From: Brachypodium distachyon | Lineage: Eukaryota; Streptophyta; Magnoliopsida; Poales; Poaceae | Reading direction: 5' to 3' | DNA: 64,000 nt | NCBI RefSeq assembly: GCF_000005505.3 | Contig: NC_016133.3 | Coordinates: 10,478,001 to 10,542,000, forward strand | Part shown: positions 44,780-55,540 of the stretch, piece after piece | Layout: every line of letters starts with the position of its first letter | Numbering within the stretch: position 1 is the first letter of the stretch | Notes under the pieces: model-generated | Databases searched by the model: none | What the model was told of the DNA's origin: nothing | Seen by the model: the letters and a program-made list of their open reading frames with translations, nothing else | Position numbers and translations under genes: made by a program

Positions 44780-46536
44780 ACAAGTTCATCCACACTAGTG
44801 CATCGTCATTGCAAAACAGTACCTTCAGCAGTTTCCCACACTTGGCCAATTCTAAGCCTTTAGTTACAGAAACTTTATTATAGATTAGTCTTTTTTGTAA
44901 GCCTGTATCTTTTGAGTCAAAACTCCTATTTAGGTTAAACCAGTGGCTTTTCAAAGCTTGTTAGATCTAGTTTAATTCATCCCATTGGCCCTCTGTCTTT
45001 TGAAGCCATTAGCACCAGTACATTTTCAGTAGAAGTTAGTATCTTAAATCTGTCAGAATCAGACTAGCCAGCTTTGCAAGCCAGTAGCTCACTCTCTGTA
45101 GATCCTTTTGGGATGAGACTTGTTGGGTTAGCAAGTACAATCTTAATACTATACAGTAGTATACTTTTCATCCCATGTTCTTCCATTTAGCACCATTTTC
45201 CAAACAGCCAAAGTAGCTAAGTTATAATAGTTCCTATAGACTTAAATTCCAGACTTTGCCACACTAGTCCATGCCCAACCAAACTTCCCATACATGTTGA
45301 TCCATATTTTCAAACCAGTTCATTCTTTCTGTTGTGACTAGAGTACACCAAACTCTAATTTCTGGACCACTTTGTACACCTTCCAATGTTAATCTACAGT
45401 AACCCATGACCCCTAGAAAATTGTATCGGTTAACAAACAATGACTTCATCGTTTCAACTCCGATAGAACCCAAGCCTTGTTCCTACCTCTTAGATCTATG
45501 CCTAGGATAACCTAACAGTAGTTAGGTACTGTTTAATTTAAACTTTGTATATTGCTTTGGTTCTTTATTTGGAGTTATGATTTGGAGTTGTCGAATGGTT
45601 ATTTATTATTGCTTTTCGTTCTTCGCGATAGATTATACGGAGTGCGGCAACTGTGAGTATCGAAAAGAAGAAGAATACAAAGACACTAATCAGGCAAGTT
45701 CACTTTGATCATATCCTATTACTGTTTGTTGTTAAAATACTTATACATTAGACTTGTTTGTCGAAATGCATTAATAGGACTATTACTCGTACTTATGCTA
45801 GCTATGAATGACCTACTAGCTGTAGGGTTACCTTTGCCATGAATCCTCCACCAATAGCCATCGTGATTAGTATTGCTTAGCCATTCTATGTTAGTAAACG
45901 TGGGAGGGAATCTCAATCACTGTGAAATGAAGATGTGGAGTGATTTTGGAAACTTGGCAAAAACAACCCTAATGAACCATCCTGAGTGGGCTGCTTTGAG
46001 TATTTGAGATGTTATGCAACGTCAGGTCCATTTCTATGGGCCCCTCTGAGTCGATTCTCCATGGATTCGGAGATGGATCGTCCATGGACGTCTCTTCCGT
46101 GGATTCGGAGAGCGCTTACGTCGCAAATGCGGAATGCCACCTGGGGTATCAGAGACTGGACTAGTTTCCTGTTTAGTAGCTTCCAGTACAACCACATGGT
46201 AATATGGGCTCTGCCTGGATGGAGTAAGAAATGTTTACCCAGATCCGAGAGATTGTACTGAGGTAGTTGTGTAGGTGGGAGCATGGGTCCCTCAGGTGGT
46301 CTGGGTGAACATGTTCTGAAAATTCTTGAAGTCAATGCCGTTGCTACAACACCCGGAGGACAGCAAGGGATTAACACGTCGAATTCTAGTGGGGAATGTG
46401 TGCAACCTCTCGAGAGTGTCAAACTAAGTACTTAGCCGTGTCCCCGGTTACGGACAATTATGAGCAACTAGATATTGGGGCTATAAGGAAAGTCTCACTC
46501 ATTCCAATTTCTTAAATAAAATGAATGGTTTGAACA
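44780..46536 (+). repeat. Chromovirus LTR piece, truncated at both ends
   Basis: The second half (45632-46536) follows the Tekay-like LTR closely: candidate exon 45632-45693, gcaagttcactttgatcata, the ggatcgtccatggacgtctc block, and caatttcttaaataaaatga, where it stops. The first half (44780-45600) is a diverged AT-rich subfamily with no gene. The right end abuts the third Tat antisense ORF without a recognisable terminus. Confidence 0.75.
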
Positions 46537-47592
46537 GGGTAGGGGCACTCTCCTCAAGCACCTGCTTCCCGCGAGGTGCCAGTGGGACAGCGCGCGGGGT
46601 CCGAGTGGGGGTGTCGTCCATTAATCCCCACTCGTTGTAGGGCGGGAAGGCGGCGACGATGTCGTTGAGCCCCGCAATACCAGCATGGAGGGAGGTGACT
46701 CCCGGCGGGAACCCCATTGCGGGGAGGTCCTCGCCGGAGATCCCCCTCACCCACACCTGGAGAGACTCCCGATCCACGCCTTCGCGGTGGAGGTGTGTCC
46801 TGTCCCCGGAGCCTGTGTACATCCACGCGGTCTGGAGCGCAGTTGGAGCGGCGCCACACGCCGGGTGAGGAAGGTGCGGGCCACGTCCACATCGGTGAGC
46901 CCTGCCATCCGCAAAGCCTTGATCTTCTCCACAATGGGGAGGAGATCGGCATTGCGGTGGTACCGGTCCCGCCAGCCGCTGTGGGGTTGCGGCAGCTCGG
47001 TGGGCGAGAGGATGAACTCCTCGGGGTCTTGTACCAGGACCTAGCACCAGTCGCCCCGCCACTCCTTCTCGATCTTCTTCCCCGACCGGATGATGAACTC
47101 AGACTTCACCCAGTCGCGAGCGCGGAACACCACCCCCGACGACATAGCTTTCGCGTTATCAATCCGGGGGTAGAAGTAATGTCGGCACAGTGCCACCGAC
47201 GGCATCACCTCGACGAACACTTCACAGAGGAATTGGAAGGTGGAGAGGAGGAAGAGCGATGTGGGGTGAAGCTGCGCCACCCGCAGCTGGTACGACTCCA
47301 TGAGCGTGTGGAGGAAGCGCCCGAACACCCGGAAGTCGTTGTCCTGGTGGTCGCCGCCCGCGGGGAAGATCTGGGTCTCCCCATGTTCGTTGAACCCGGA
47401 GGCTACGGCATGCCGGATCTTGGCTAGCGCTTCGCCGTTGTAGCCGGGCCGGTAGAAAGCTGTCGTGGCTCTCATCGCCCGCATCTTCTGATCCTTGTCG
47501 GCGGCCGCCGTTGTGGCCGCCTCGCTCTTGCTGGCCGCCACTTTCTTTGGGTCCTTCCCCTCTTTTACCTTCCTGGTGGTGGGGGGCGCCAT
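46537..47592 (-). pseudogene. Third Tat antisense ORF (Transposase_28 part), 3' truncated
   Basis: Start at 47592 (MAPPTTRKVKEGKDPKKVAA). The domain includes FYRPGYNGEALAKIRHAVAS, RVAQLHPTSLFLLSTFQFLC and LCRHYFYPRIDNAKAMSSGV. An in-frame TAG lies near 47043 (WC*VLVQDPEEF, where the inner copy has WCW), then IKALRMAGLTDVDVARTFL. About ten residues between GRF and HTLMESYQL are lost relative to the inner copy. The ORF ends at the junction with the LTR piece, so linker and coiled coil are missing. It is closest to the inner element's copy. Confidence 0.85.
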
Positions 47593-47997
47593 GGGGAACG
47601 GAGGCAGAAGTTGGCAAGGACTCTTGGGCGCAAGATGCGAAGGAGTTGGAAGACGAAGGCTGGGAAGCAAAGTGTTTTCCCCTTGGAACAGCAGTAAAAA
47701 CTTTATAGCACTCGGCCGTTTGATAACGGCCGGTTCCGCACCCTACGGGCGCGCTGGGATAATTGCCAATCAAAGAGATAATGCGAAGAGTGGCCTTAAC
47801 TTTCCTGTTTAAGGGGGAAGTTACGACGGAAATCACGCGCCCACTACTCCATCCGTAACAGCGTGGTCTTCGGGTGGCGAAGGGACGTGGGCCCGAGGCG
47901 AGTCGGGGCCCACGCGTCGGTTGGGGCGTAGCCCGGCAACCGACCTGGGGAAAGCTCGTCCAGGAACAGGTGGTGCCGGCCCACGCCCGGGGACTAC
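47593..47997. other. Spacer between third antisense ORF and its LTR
   Basis: No gene. It parallels 30218-30626 of the inner element in reverse complement (gccttaactt, cgggcgcg, taacagcg text). It ends in a cccggggactac tract next to the LTR. Confidence 0.5.
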
Positions 47998-49007
47998 TGT
48001 CGCACCGGTGGCACCCGGGGTACCACCGTTCCACGACGCGTGGGCCTCGTCACCGAGTTCCCGGGAGGATCTCACCCCGGGCGGCAACTACAAGCAGCCC
48101 GGCAAGCTACCAGCCTTGAAGGGCTCGCAGGGCTTCGGGAAATATTCCCGCCTGGACACCCCGAGAAGTCACTTGCCGGGAGGAGGGGTCCCCGGGCGCA
48201 GTCCCGCCGGGGCGCCTCCCGGGAACTCGCTTGCCGGGAGGAGGGGTTCCCGGGCGCAGGCTCCCACCACGAGGGTGGGGCCGAGCGGGCAGAGCAGCGA
48301 AGCCATGTGGGCGCAAGTTGGGCGCCCAGTGTGCAGTCTCACCAGGGCAAGGAGTGAGCTGCACGGCGCACTCAATAAGCCGACAGGAGGGGCGTTATCC
48401 GTCTTGTCGGACAAACAGTGGCTGTCCAGTCCTATTCTCTTAGGCCTAGACCCCTAGCAGCGGGGTTGGCATTCATGCATGCATGCCAGCGCACCGAGGA
48501 GGAGTTTCTCGAGCTCCTTGCTCGCCACTTGTAAACCATGCACCGTGGCACCTGTGGTATCCCCTTGGCTATAAAAGCAGGACCCCCGCCAACGGTCAAA
48601 GGGTTCGGTTCGATTCGGTTCAGCTCAGCTAATTCAGTCGGTTCGCTAGATTTTCCCTTTAGCTCGTTGGTTCGTTTGCAGAGCCAACTCGTAGTGCACA
48701 CAGGCAGTGGCCTGAAGTAGAAAGGAACACTTAGCCAAAAAGAGATCACCCCAGGGCCTTTCCCCGGGAACTTGTAATCGGCTGTTTTCTCAGTAATCCA
48801 AGCTCACACAAGCAGGACGTAGGGTTTTATACCTCCGAGTGACCCGAACCTGGGTAAAAACGTGCATGCATGTGCTTGCATTGAATTCCACAGGTCACGT
48901 ACACCATCGGCCACGCCGGCGATCACCGGAGCGATCCCCTTCGCCCCTGCCGAACCTAAAAAGGGGGTGTCCGCACGCCACCGGTGTCAAAGCCCCGTGC
49001 TACGACA
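47998..49007 (+). repeat. Third Tat 3' LTR, full length (1010 bp)
   Basis: Begins TGTCGCACCGGTGGCACC and ends GTGCTACGACA. TATAAAAG lies at 48570-48577, followed by caggacc, ggtcaaagggttcg, gacgtagggttttatacctc and gtaaaaacgtgcatgcatgt, all shared with the other Tat LTRs. It confirms both LTR boundaries for the family. The next five bases are catct, a possible target duplication whose partner is lost. Confidence 0.9.
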
Positions 49008-49947
49008 CATCTCAACTTGTGGTTTGAAATCTTGGTGTTTCCTTCCCTTGATTTTTAATTCCTTTTCCATATTTTACAAGTGTCATTCAAATGGGTTTTG
49101 TTTTATATTTTTCATCCCATTTGAATACTCCCAAATATTAGTGCCATATTTGAATTCTCCTACTTCTCAGCTTTTCAAAATGGTATTTGAATTTTGAATC
49201 AAAAGCTATTTGCAAAAGAGAAAAAGGAAAAAGAAAAGAAAACTTACCTCTGGCCTTTCGGCCCGAGTTGGCCCAGCCAACTCGGCCCCGCTGCGTCCCC
49301 CCCGCAGCCCTGTCTCCGGCACGCCCCGCGGCCCCGCTCGGCCCCGCTGCCACGTGCCGCACTCGCGTTCCGCCTCCCTGCGTTGAAGACGTAAACTCAG
49401 AAATGCGTCTTGTCTCACAGTCATCGTCTTCCTCCTCTGCTTTTCGTCCTCCCGACTGGTGGAGCCCTCGCGTGCCACGTCGTCGCCGACGGCGACAGCC
49501 GCCCCTCCTCACCTACTTTAGCCGCGCCGCGCCCTCCTTTCTCCCCAGCGCAAGGCAAACCCTAGATGGGTTTCCCCTCCCCCTTTCTCTGCGCCACCGC
49601 CGTCGCCTCTTCCCGGGTCGTGGACGCAGTCATGCCGCGCCGCCGCCTCCGACCGAACCGCGACGCACCGACCGCGTCATCAGCTGCGCCTCGACGTCCT
49701 CTACACGCGCGTGCAGGGAATTGGACTGGGGTCGACCACCGCGACGCCTAGGTCGTCTTCTTCCTCTTCGGCCGCCGTTCCTTCTCCGGCTAAATTCCGG
49801 CGAGCCCTTCACCGGATCTTCGTCAGCTTCCTCCTACGGCTTCGGGGTGAGCTTCTCTCTCTCCCGCTCCTTTCCGCGCCTGTTTTAGTTTTTCATAGCT
49901 TCGTAACCGTGCGCGCGCGCTCCGGCTTGCCACCGGCGAGCCACTGC
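49008..49947 (+). repeat. Old chromovirus LTR (host), first part
   Basis: AT-rich to 49250, then very GC-rich (49260-49900) with pyrimidine-rich, leader-like sequence and a ggg|gtgagc donor-like site near 49847. It has the same layout as the GC-rich leader in the other Tekay-like LTRs. It is split by the solo LTR at 49948 and resumes at 53705. Its own start was lost at the junction with the Tat LTR. Open frames here (for example 49187-49888) are compositional. Confidence 0.65.
49943..49947. repeat. Target site duplication, left copy (actgc)
   Basis: Matches 53700-53704 exactly. Confidence 0.92.
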
Positions 49948-52900
49948 TGTAACAGCCCGAGAGCAACCCTTTTCCTTTTAAACCCTTTTGGACTGTTTTG
50001 TAATTTTATTATTTTCATCATCGTGTCATGCTCATACAATCATCTGCATATATGCCATGTCATTAGCATCATCTCACATGTCGCTTTCACAAAATATCAC
50101 TTCTTTTGTGTGGTCATGTGCATGTCTTTTGTTGTGTTTGTAAAAGCCTACACCCTCTCTCTTCTTATTTTATTTCGAAATCAAATTAATTTCATTTGTG
50201 TGTAGGTGTTTGTTGGGCCTAAATCCAGCCCATCTAGCAAGCCCTGGTTTCCTAGCCTATAAAGTTAGCTCTTTTTCTTCCTCTCTTTTTATTTCTCTCT
50301 CTATTTTTTCCCCAAGCCGCCGCCACCACTCTTCTCCTCCCGATCCCCTTCTTCTTCCTCCCCTTTCTTCTTCCTCACCCGCGCGAGCTCCTCCCATGGC
50401 CGACCTCCTCCCTACTTCGCCCCCCACCGCGCGTGCCCGCGCCTCTCCTCCTACGCGCCGCTCTCCCTCTCCCCTGGCCGTCACCCTCGCGTGCGCCCTC
50501 CTCTCCCTGGCCTCACGCACCTCCCTTCCTCCTCTGCGCCGCGCCGCTCTCCTTCTTCCGTGGCTGCCTCGCCCCGCCGTTGGCCCGCACCACCTCGCAG
50601 CGCGCCCTCTCGCTCGCTCCCCGTGCCTCTCCACCTCGGCCGAGCCGCCTCTCCCGTCGCCGCGCACCTACCCTCACTCCACGCAACCATCGCGCCACCC
50701 CGGCTCCCCGCGCGCCTCCCGCTCTCGCCGACCTGCTCCGCCCACCTCGCCTGCGTCGCCCCCCTCGCCTGCTTCCTCTCCGGCACCCGTTCTCGCTCCC
50801 CACGCGCGCCCCGTCGCCGAGCTCGCCCCCGCGCCTCTCTCCCTGCTGCGCGCTGCCTGCTGCCCTAGCCGCGCCGCCCGGGTTCCCTCGCCGGCTGCTG
50901 CTCCCTGCCGCTCGCCCCCCGTCGCCCTCCCCCACACAGCCCCGAGCTCCGCCGTCGGCGCTGCCTCCCCTTCTCCTTGCTGCCACGCACCTCCAGTGCA
51001 CCACGCCGCCATGCTCCCAAGCTTGCTGCTCACCGCCTGCGCACCTCAACCCCGCCGGCCAGACCACCTCGCCGCCAAGCCTCCTCGCCGGCCCGAGCTC
51101 CTCCTCCTGCCCCAGCTCGGCCCAAGCCCAGGCCCGTGGCCTTCTTCCCCTTTTTCTTTTTTTTTCTGTTTTTTTTAAATTGCTAATTCCTGACGTGTGG
51201 GCCCTACAGGCCAGCGCCTCTCGGCTGCTGTACTTGGCTTTGTGTTGTTGCTGTGATGCTGTTGCCGCTGCCCTGCGTGTGCTTCGCCGTGCCGCTGCCC
51301 AATACCTTGTTGTGCACCGCGGAGATCAACGACTGACGAACCCCGAAGATGGAGCCATGAACGGCTACGACCACGACAAATGTACGACTACCTCGACTAC
51401 GTTGACTTCTTCGTCTACATCGCGACGCCGCACGTGTCCAAGGTATAACGTGCGATCGTCCCGTGAGACCACTGTTCTTCGACGTAAACCCGTAGGTTGC
51501 GATTGTCGATATGCATGTGTTGTATGAGATACTGTGTATGTACCGATAATATCGATAGATGCAGGTACCTTGTTTGCATTTGTGTTTGCAACTCCGACCT
51601 TGTCGGTTCTTTGCGTTGTTGTTAAATCATGCGTTGCACCTATTCACGTCATTGTGATGTATCCTAATACAACTATAATATTATTGTGTGTAATTAATCA
51701 ATTAAACTATATTTCCTGCATATGGAGTTGTATAGATGTTGTGTGTAGAGTATTCGCACTCTATTTAACTTGATAATCGTATATCGGATTTACTTGCGGA
51801 TTCCTAAATGTGACATGCATCATTCCTATGTCACGCATCATTCTTTGATTGCGCATATTAATTACCATGTGTATCTTGTATGCTTATACCTTCTCGTTAT
51901 GTTGTGTATTTGCTTCTTCCTTGTTAGACTCCGGTTCGTACGACGACGACTACACTTGTGTTCTTTTTCCAAGATTCTTGCTCAATTCCGGGCAATTGAG
52001 TACTCCAGGCAAGCAGTCCTTCCTTGACCATGTTGATTATACCTATTGTCTCTCCCTCAAATCTTGCATTAAGTTACGATCTCAGCTTTGTCACGATGCC
52101 TCTAGGTTGCATAGCTTTTAGTCAGCTCTACTCAATTGCCTTTTGTCCTGTTACTTATCCTATTACCATATCACATGTTTGTTGTTGCCCTACCTCTTGG
52201 TCATTAGATGTCATGCTTAGTCGCGAGTCTAGTGTCCTTATATCTACGGTTCCACAATTGCTACATCCACATGCTAGTTCCTGTATTTAAATTGCGATTA
52301 TTAAACCGTGATATGATATTAAACTGTAACAAGGCAACCATGGGAGGCCGTGCTCTAACGCATTGGTGTTTTGTTCCATTGGCGCCGACCTAAGGATTGA
52401 GTTCTCGTTTTCGCCGATCCAAGAAACTTCGCGCTAACCGCTCATGGGAGAATATATGGGTTCCTACTCGACCTAGTACTTGATCCTCGGCTCTTCCAGG
52501 GGCCACATAGTTCGGGCGTTCCATTTGGCATATTGCATATACACTGGTGTTGAGTTAGAGACTTGTTGGTGACTTTGCATTCATATAGGATTGCGGCACT
52601 AGTCTGGAGTGGTTATTCTGCGGACACTGAACAACTAGCAACTGTCCTCGCAACTCTTGAGTCCGTATGGCGCTTCGGCCGGGCTCTTGTTTCGGATTAG
52701 ACTCAGTTGGGTGGTCCCCCTGGATTAGTTGTGGAACTTGGAAACGTCGTGTCGCTCAATCCAGCCAGCGCACATTTGAGTGTGAGCACGCTTGGTATTC
52801 GTGGGTTGGTCGAACGTGTATGGGTAAATTGGTGCACCTTGCAGGGATAAATCTTTCAGAAAGCCATGTCCACGGTTATGGACGACTTGGTTGGTCATTA

Positions 52901-53699
52901 CTTGATCATAGAGAACTTAAACAACTTAATCTGAACAACTTGACTAGTAATTAGGGATTATTTCTGGATATGCTTAAAACTGCTTAAGTGTGAGTGTCCT
53001 TTGGATTGCTTCCTCACAGGGTGTTGAGAGGGTGATATGAGGATTGTGTTGTTTGGTGTTTACTAAATAGGTTAATCACTTTCACTTGGTAGACGCTTCT
53101 CGTCCTCTCACTAGGCGTTGTCCTTAGAGTGTCTCTCCAGATATTGTTGCTGCTACATAACCCCACCATATCCCTCTTTTGAGACTTGTTGCATACTAGC
53201 ATAGATCTCCCCGTAAGTTTTGCGAGTACTTTGTACTCAGTTGCTTTGCAACGTTGTTTTCTGCAGAGGTTCCGGCAGAGCAGGCGAGCCGCTAGCTTCT
53301 TCGAGGAGCACGACGTTCGGTTTGATGTTTAGCCAGGAGATCCAGATCAGGGTTCTGAGACTCGTGGCGGGTTTTCCTTCCAGCTTCCAGCCTCTTCAGG
53401 CCATGCTGTATTCTTGTCCGTACTCGGGCATAATTCGACTTCCGCTGATGTAATGATGTAATGTTGGGACATGTGTCCTCTCTTTGTAATATTTGATATT
53501 CTGCTCCCTGTATGAGCTTTGTAATTACTCTCTTCTATAGAGTTTGGTAATGATACTCATGTTGCAAAATCCTACGATGAGCACATTAATGCGTGCAAGT
53601 ATTGAGGTGTTTATCGTAGGTTAAGAACTTGAGACTTGAATTATGCAAAGGTTAGCAATTTGGGGCTAAATTGTATAATTCCGGTCCCGGGGTCTTACA
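49948..53699 (+). mobile_element. Solo LTR of a chromovirus-type element (3752 bp, TSD ACTGC)
   Basis: Begins TGTAACAGCCCGAGAGC and ends CGGGGTCTTACA, with 5-bp duplication actgc on both sides and no internal region. A TATAAAG box at 50258-50264 is followed by a pyrimidine-rich leader and a 326-codon GC-rich frame (50198-51178; internal ATG at 50397, MADLLPTSPPTARARA) with no known domain. Candidate LTR exons are 51928-52008 (DSGSYDDDYTC) and a terminal acidic segment from 53267 (EVPAEQ, later EEHDVRFDV). It is inserted in an older LTR of a related subfamily. Confidence 0.92.
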
Positions 53700-53704
53700 A
53701 CTGC
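53700..53704. repeat. Target site duplication, right copy (actgc)
   Basis: Matches 49943-49947 exactly. Confidence 0.92.
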
Positions 53705-53927
53705 TCGTCGCCGCGCCATCGAGTTTGCTAAGGATCATGTGGTGGCCTTCGTGCCACCTAGCTCTTCTTCACGAGCCGCCGTTCTTTCCGCGTTAGTTAG
53801 CCCTCCGCCGCTAGCCTTGGTCGCCGGCGTTCATGCCCCGCCGTGGCTGCCCCGTGCAACCGAAAAGCATCGGCCTTGTTTGGTTTATTAGATCATGCGC
53901 CTTTGATCTGTTGAGATCCAAAGTTCT

Positions 53928-53979
53928 ACCGCAGTGGCTTGCTCCTCCATGTTGGATCTGGCCGACGCGGGTTCGATCC
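53928..53979 (+). other. tRNA-like pol III A/B-box pair in the old LTR
   Basis: accgcagtggc at about 53928-53938 resembles an A box, and GGGTTCGATCC at 53969-53979 is a perfect B-box core, spaced as in a tRNA gene. No cloverleaf could be folded from the flanks by eye, so this is at most a tRNA-derived (SINE-like) scrap. Confidence 0.3.
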
Positions 53980-55535
53980 CCCTTGCGCGGAATAAAAACC
54001 CCATTTTTGGGATTTTACCGGCCACTGGCACGAGGGCCCCGCGGACCCACCTGTCAATGACCTGGTGCAGCGCTGCGCCCGGTGGAACGAGTCCACGCGC
54101 TTGTGCCGCGTCAGCGCCACGTCAGCGAGCCCGGGTCCACCCGTCAGTGACCGTGGCTAGGACCTGACCGGGTGTGTTTTGGTTTTCCCTTTCGGATTTG
54201 TTTTTAAATTCCAGAAAAGTTTCAAATCTTGTTTAATTCATAGTAAATGCATGCTAAATCCAATTTGGGCAAACCATATATGTTTTGGAATCAGAAAAAT
54301 GTAAGGAATTTAACTGTGCTGTTAGTTTTCCATTTTGACGTTTCGAATTTCAAATCTGTCCCAGATTTGAAATTCAAACGTATGAACTTGTCTAGTCTCT
54401 ATTTTAAAACTGGTAGCTCATCTATAATTAATGTAAACACCAAAGTTGATCCTGTAACTTGTAGAACACAGTAGCATACTTGGTTAGGCCATTTGAGTCT
54501 TTAAAGCTGTTGTTTACTTTAATTAAGTCACCTAATGGTTAACTTTGTTGCTAATGAAATCAATTCGTTGCATATTGTTGCATCATGTTGTCACATGCCA
54601 TTTCTTGTTGTATTGTGCATTGCACCAATGGATTGTTACTTATTTGTGTATTCGGTGATTTGGTTCTTTACGATAGCGACTCTGACTTACTCCGTCGACG
54701 ATCCGAGTTCCCACACTTCTTCGGATCCCTCTCTCGGTGCCCAATGATCGAGGATCCAGGCAAGTAGCCATTCCTTGAGCATGATGCTTATACCCAATGC
54801 CTCTCTCTCATTCTTGCATTAGGATACGTTCTCAGTCTTGTCACGATGCCTCTAGGATTGCATAGCTTTAGTCAGTTCTACTTAAATGCCTTTGTCTTGT
54901 TACTTGTCCTATTACTATGTCACATGTTTGTTTATTGCCCTACTTGGTCATTAGAGGTCTTCCTTAGATTGCTAGTCTAGTGTCCTTACTTGGGGTTACA
55001 CAAATTGCTACATCCACATCATATTTTCTGTATTTAATTACAATTATTAAACTGTGACATGTTACAGTACCTGCATAAGGCAACGATGGGAGGCCGTGCT
55101 AACGCATTGGTGTTTTGTTTCATTGCTGCCGACCTAAGACTGAGTTCTCATTTTCGCCGACCCAAGAAACTTCGCGCTAACCGCTCGTGGGAGAAGATAT
55201 GGCTTCCCCCTCGGCTTAGTACTCGTTTCATAGCTCTTCCAGGGGCCACATAGTTTGGCATATCGCATATACACTGGTGTTGTGTTTGGAGATTTGTTGG
55301 TACTTTGCATACATATAGGATTGCGCCACTAGTCTGGAGTGGTCACCTGCGGGCCCTGAACCACTACCAGCTGTCCTCGCAACTCTTGAGTCCGTACGAC
55401 GCTTCGGCCGGACTCTCTTTTCGGATAGACTCAGTTGGGTTGGTCCCCTGGATTAATTGTGGGGCTTGGAAACGTCGTGTCGCCCAATCCTGGCGACACA
55501 CGCCTTTGTGTGTTCCTACTCGAGTGGCAATAAGG

Positions 55536-55540
55536 GTTGG
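55536..55540. repeat. Target site duplication, left copy (gttgg)
   Basis: Matches 58574-58578 exactly. Confidence 0.93.

Larger units (their letters stand above)
53705..55540 (+). repeat. Old chromovirus LTR (host), middle part
   Basis: Resumes the LTR cut at 49948. It follows the same order as the solo LTR at 49948-53699 but diverged: tcacgatgcctctagg at 54841, the aacgatgggaggccgtgct block at 55081, ggggccacatag near 55240, and cttcggccg near 55400. It contains the candidate exon 54677-54759 (SDSDLLRRRSEFP). It is interrupted at 55541 by a minus-strand solo LTR. Confidence 0.8.

Noticed and set aside
53928..53979. tRNA gene
   Set aside because: A and B boxes are present, but no acceptor stem or cloverleaf could be formed; kept only as a low-confidence tRNA-like scrap.
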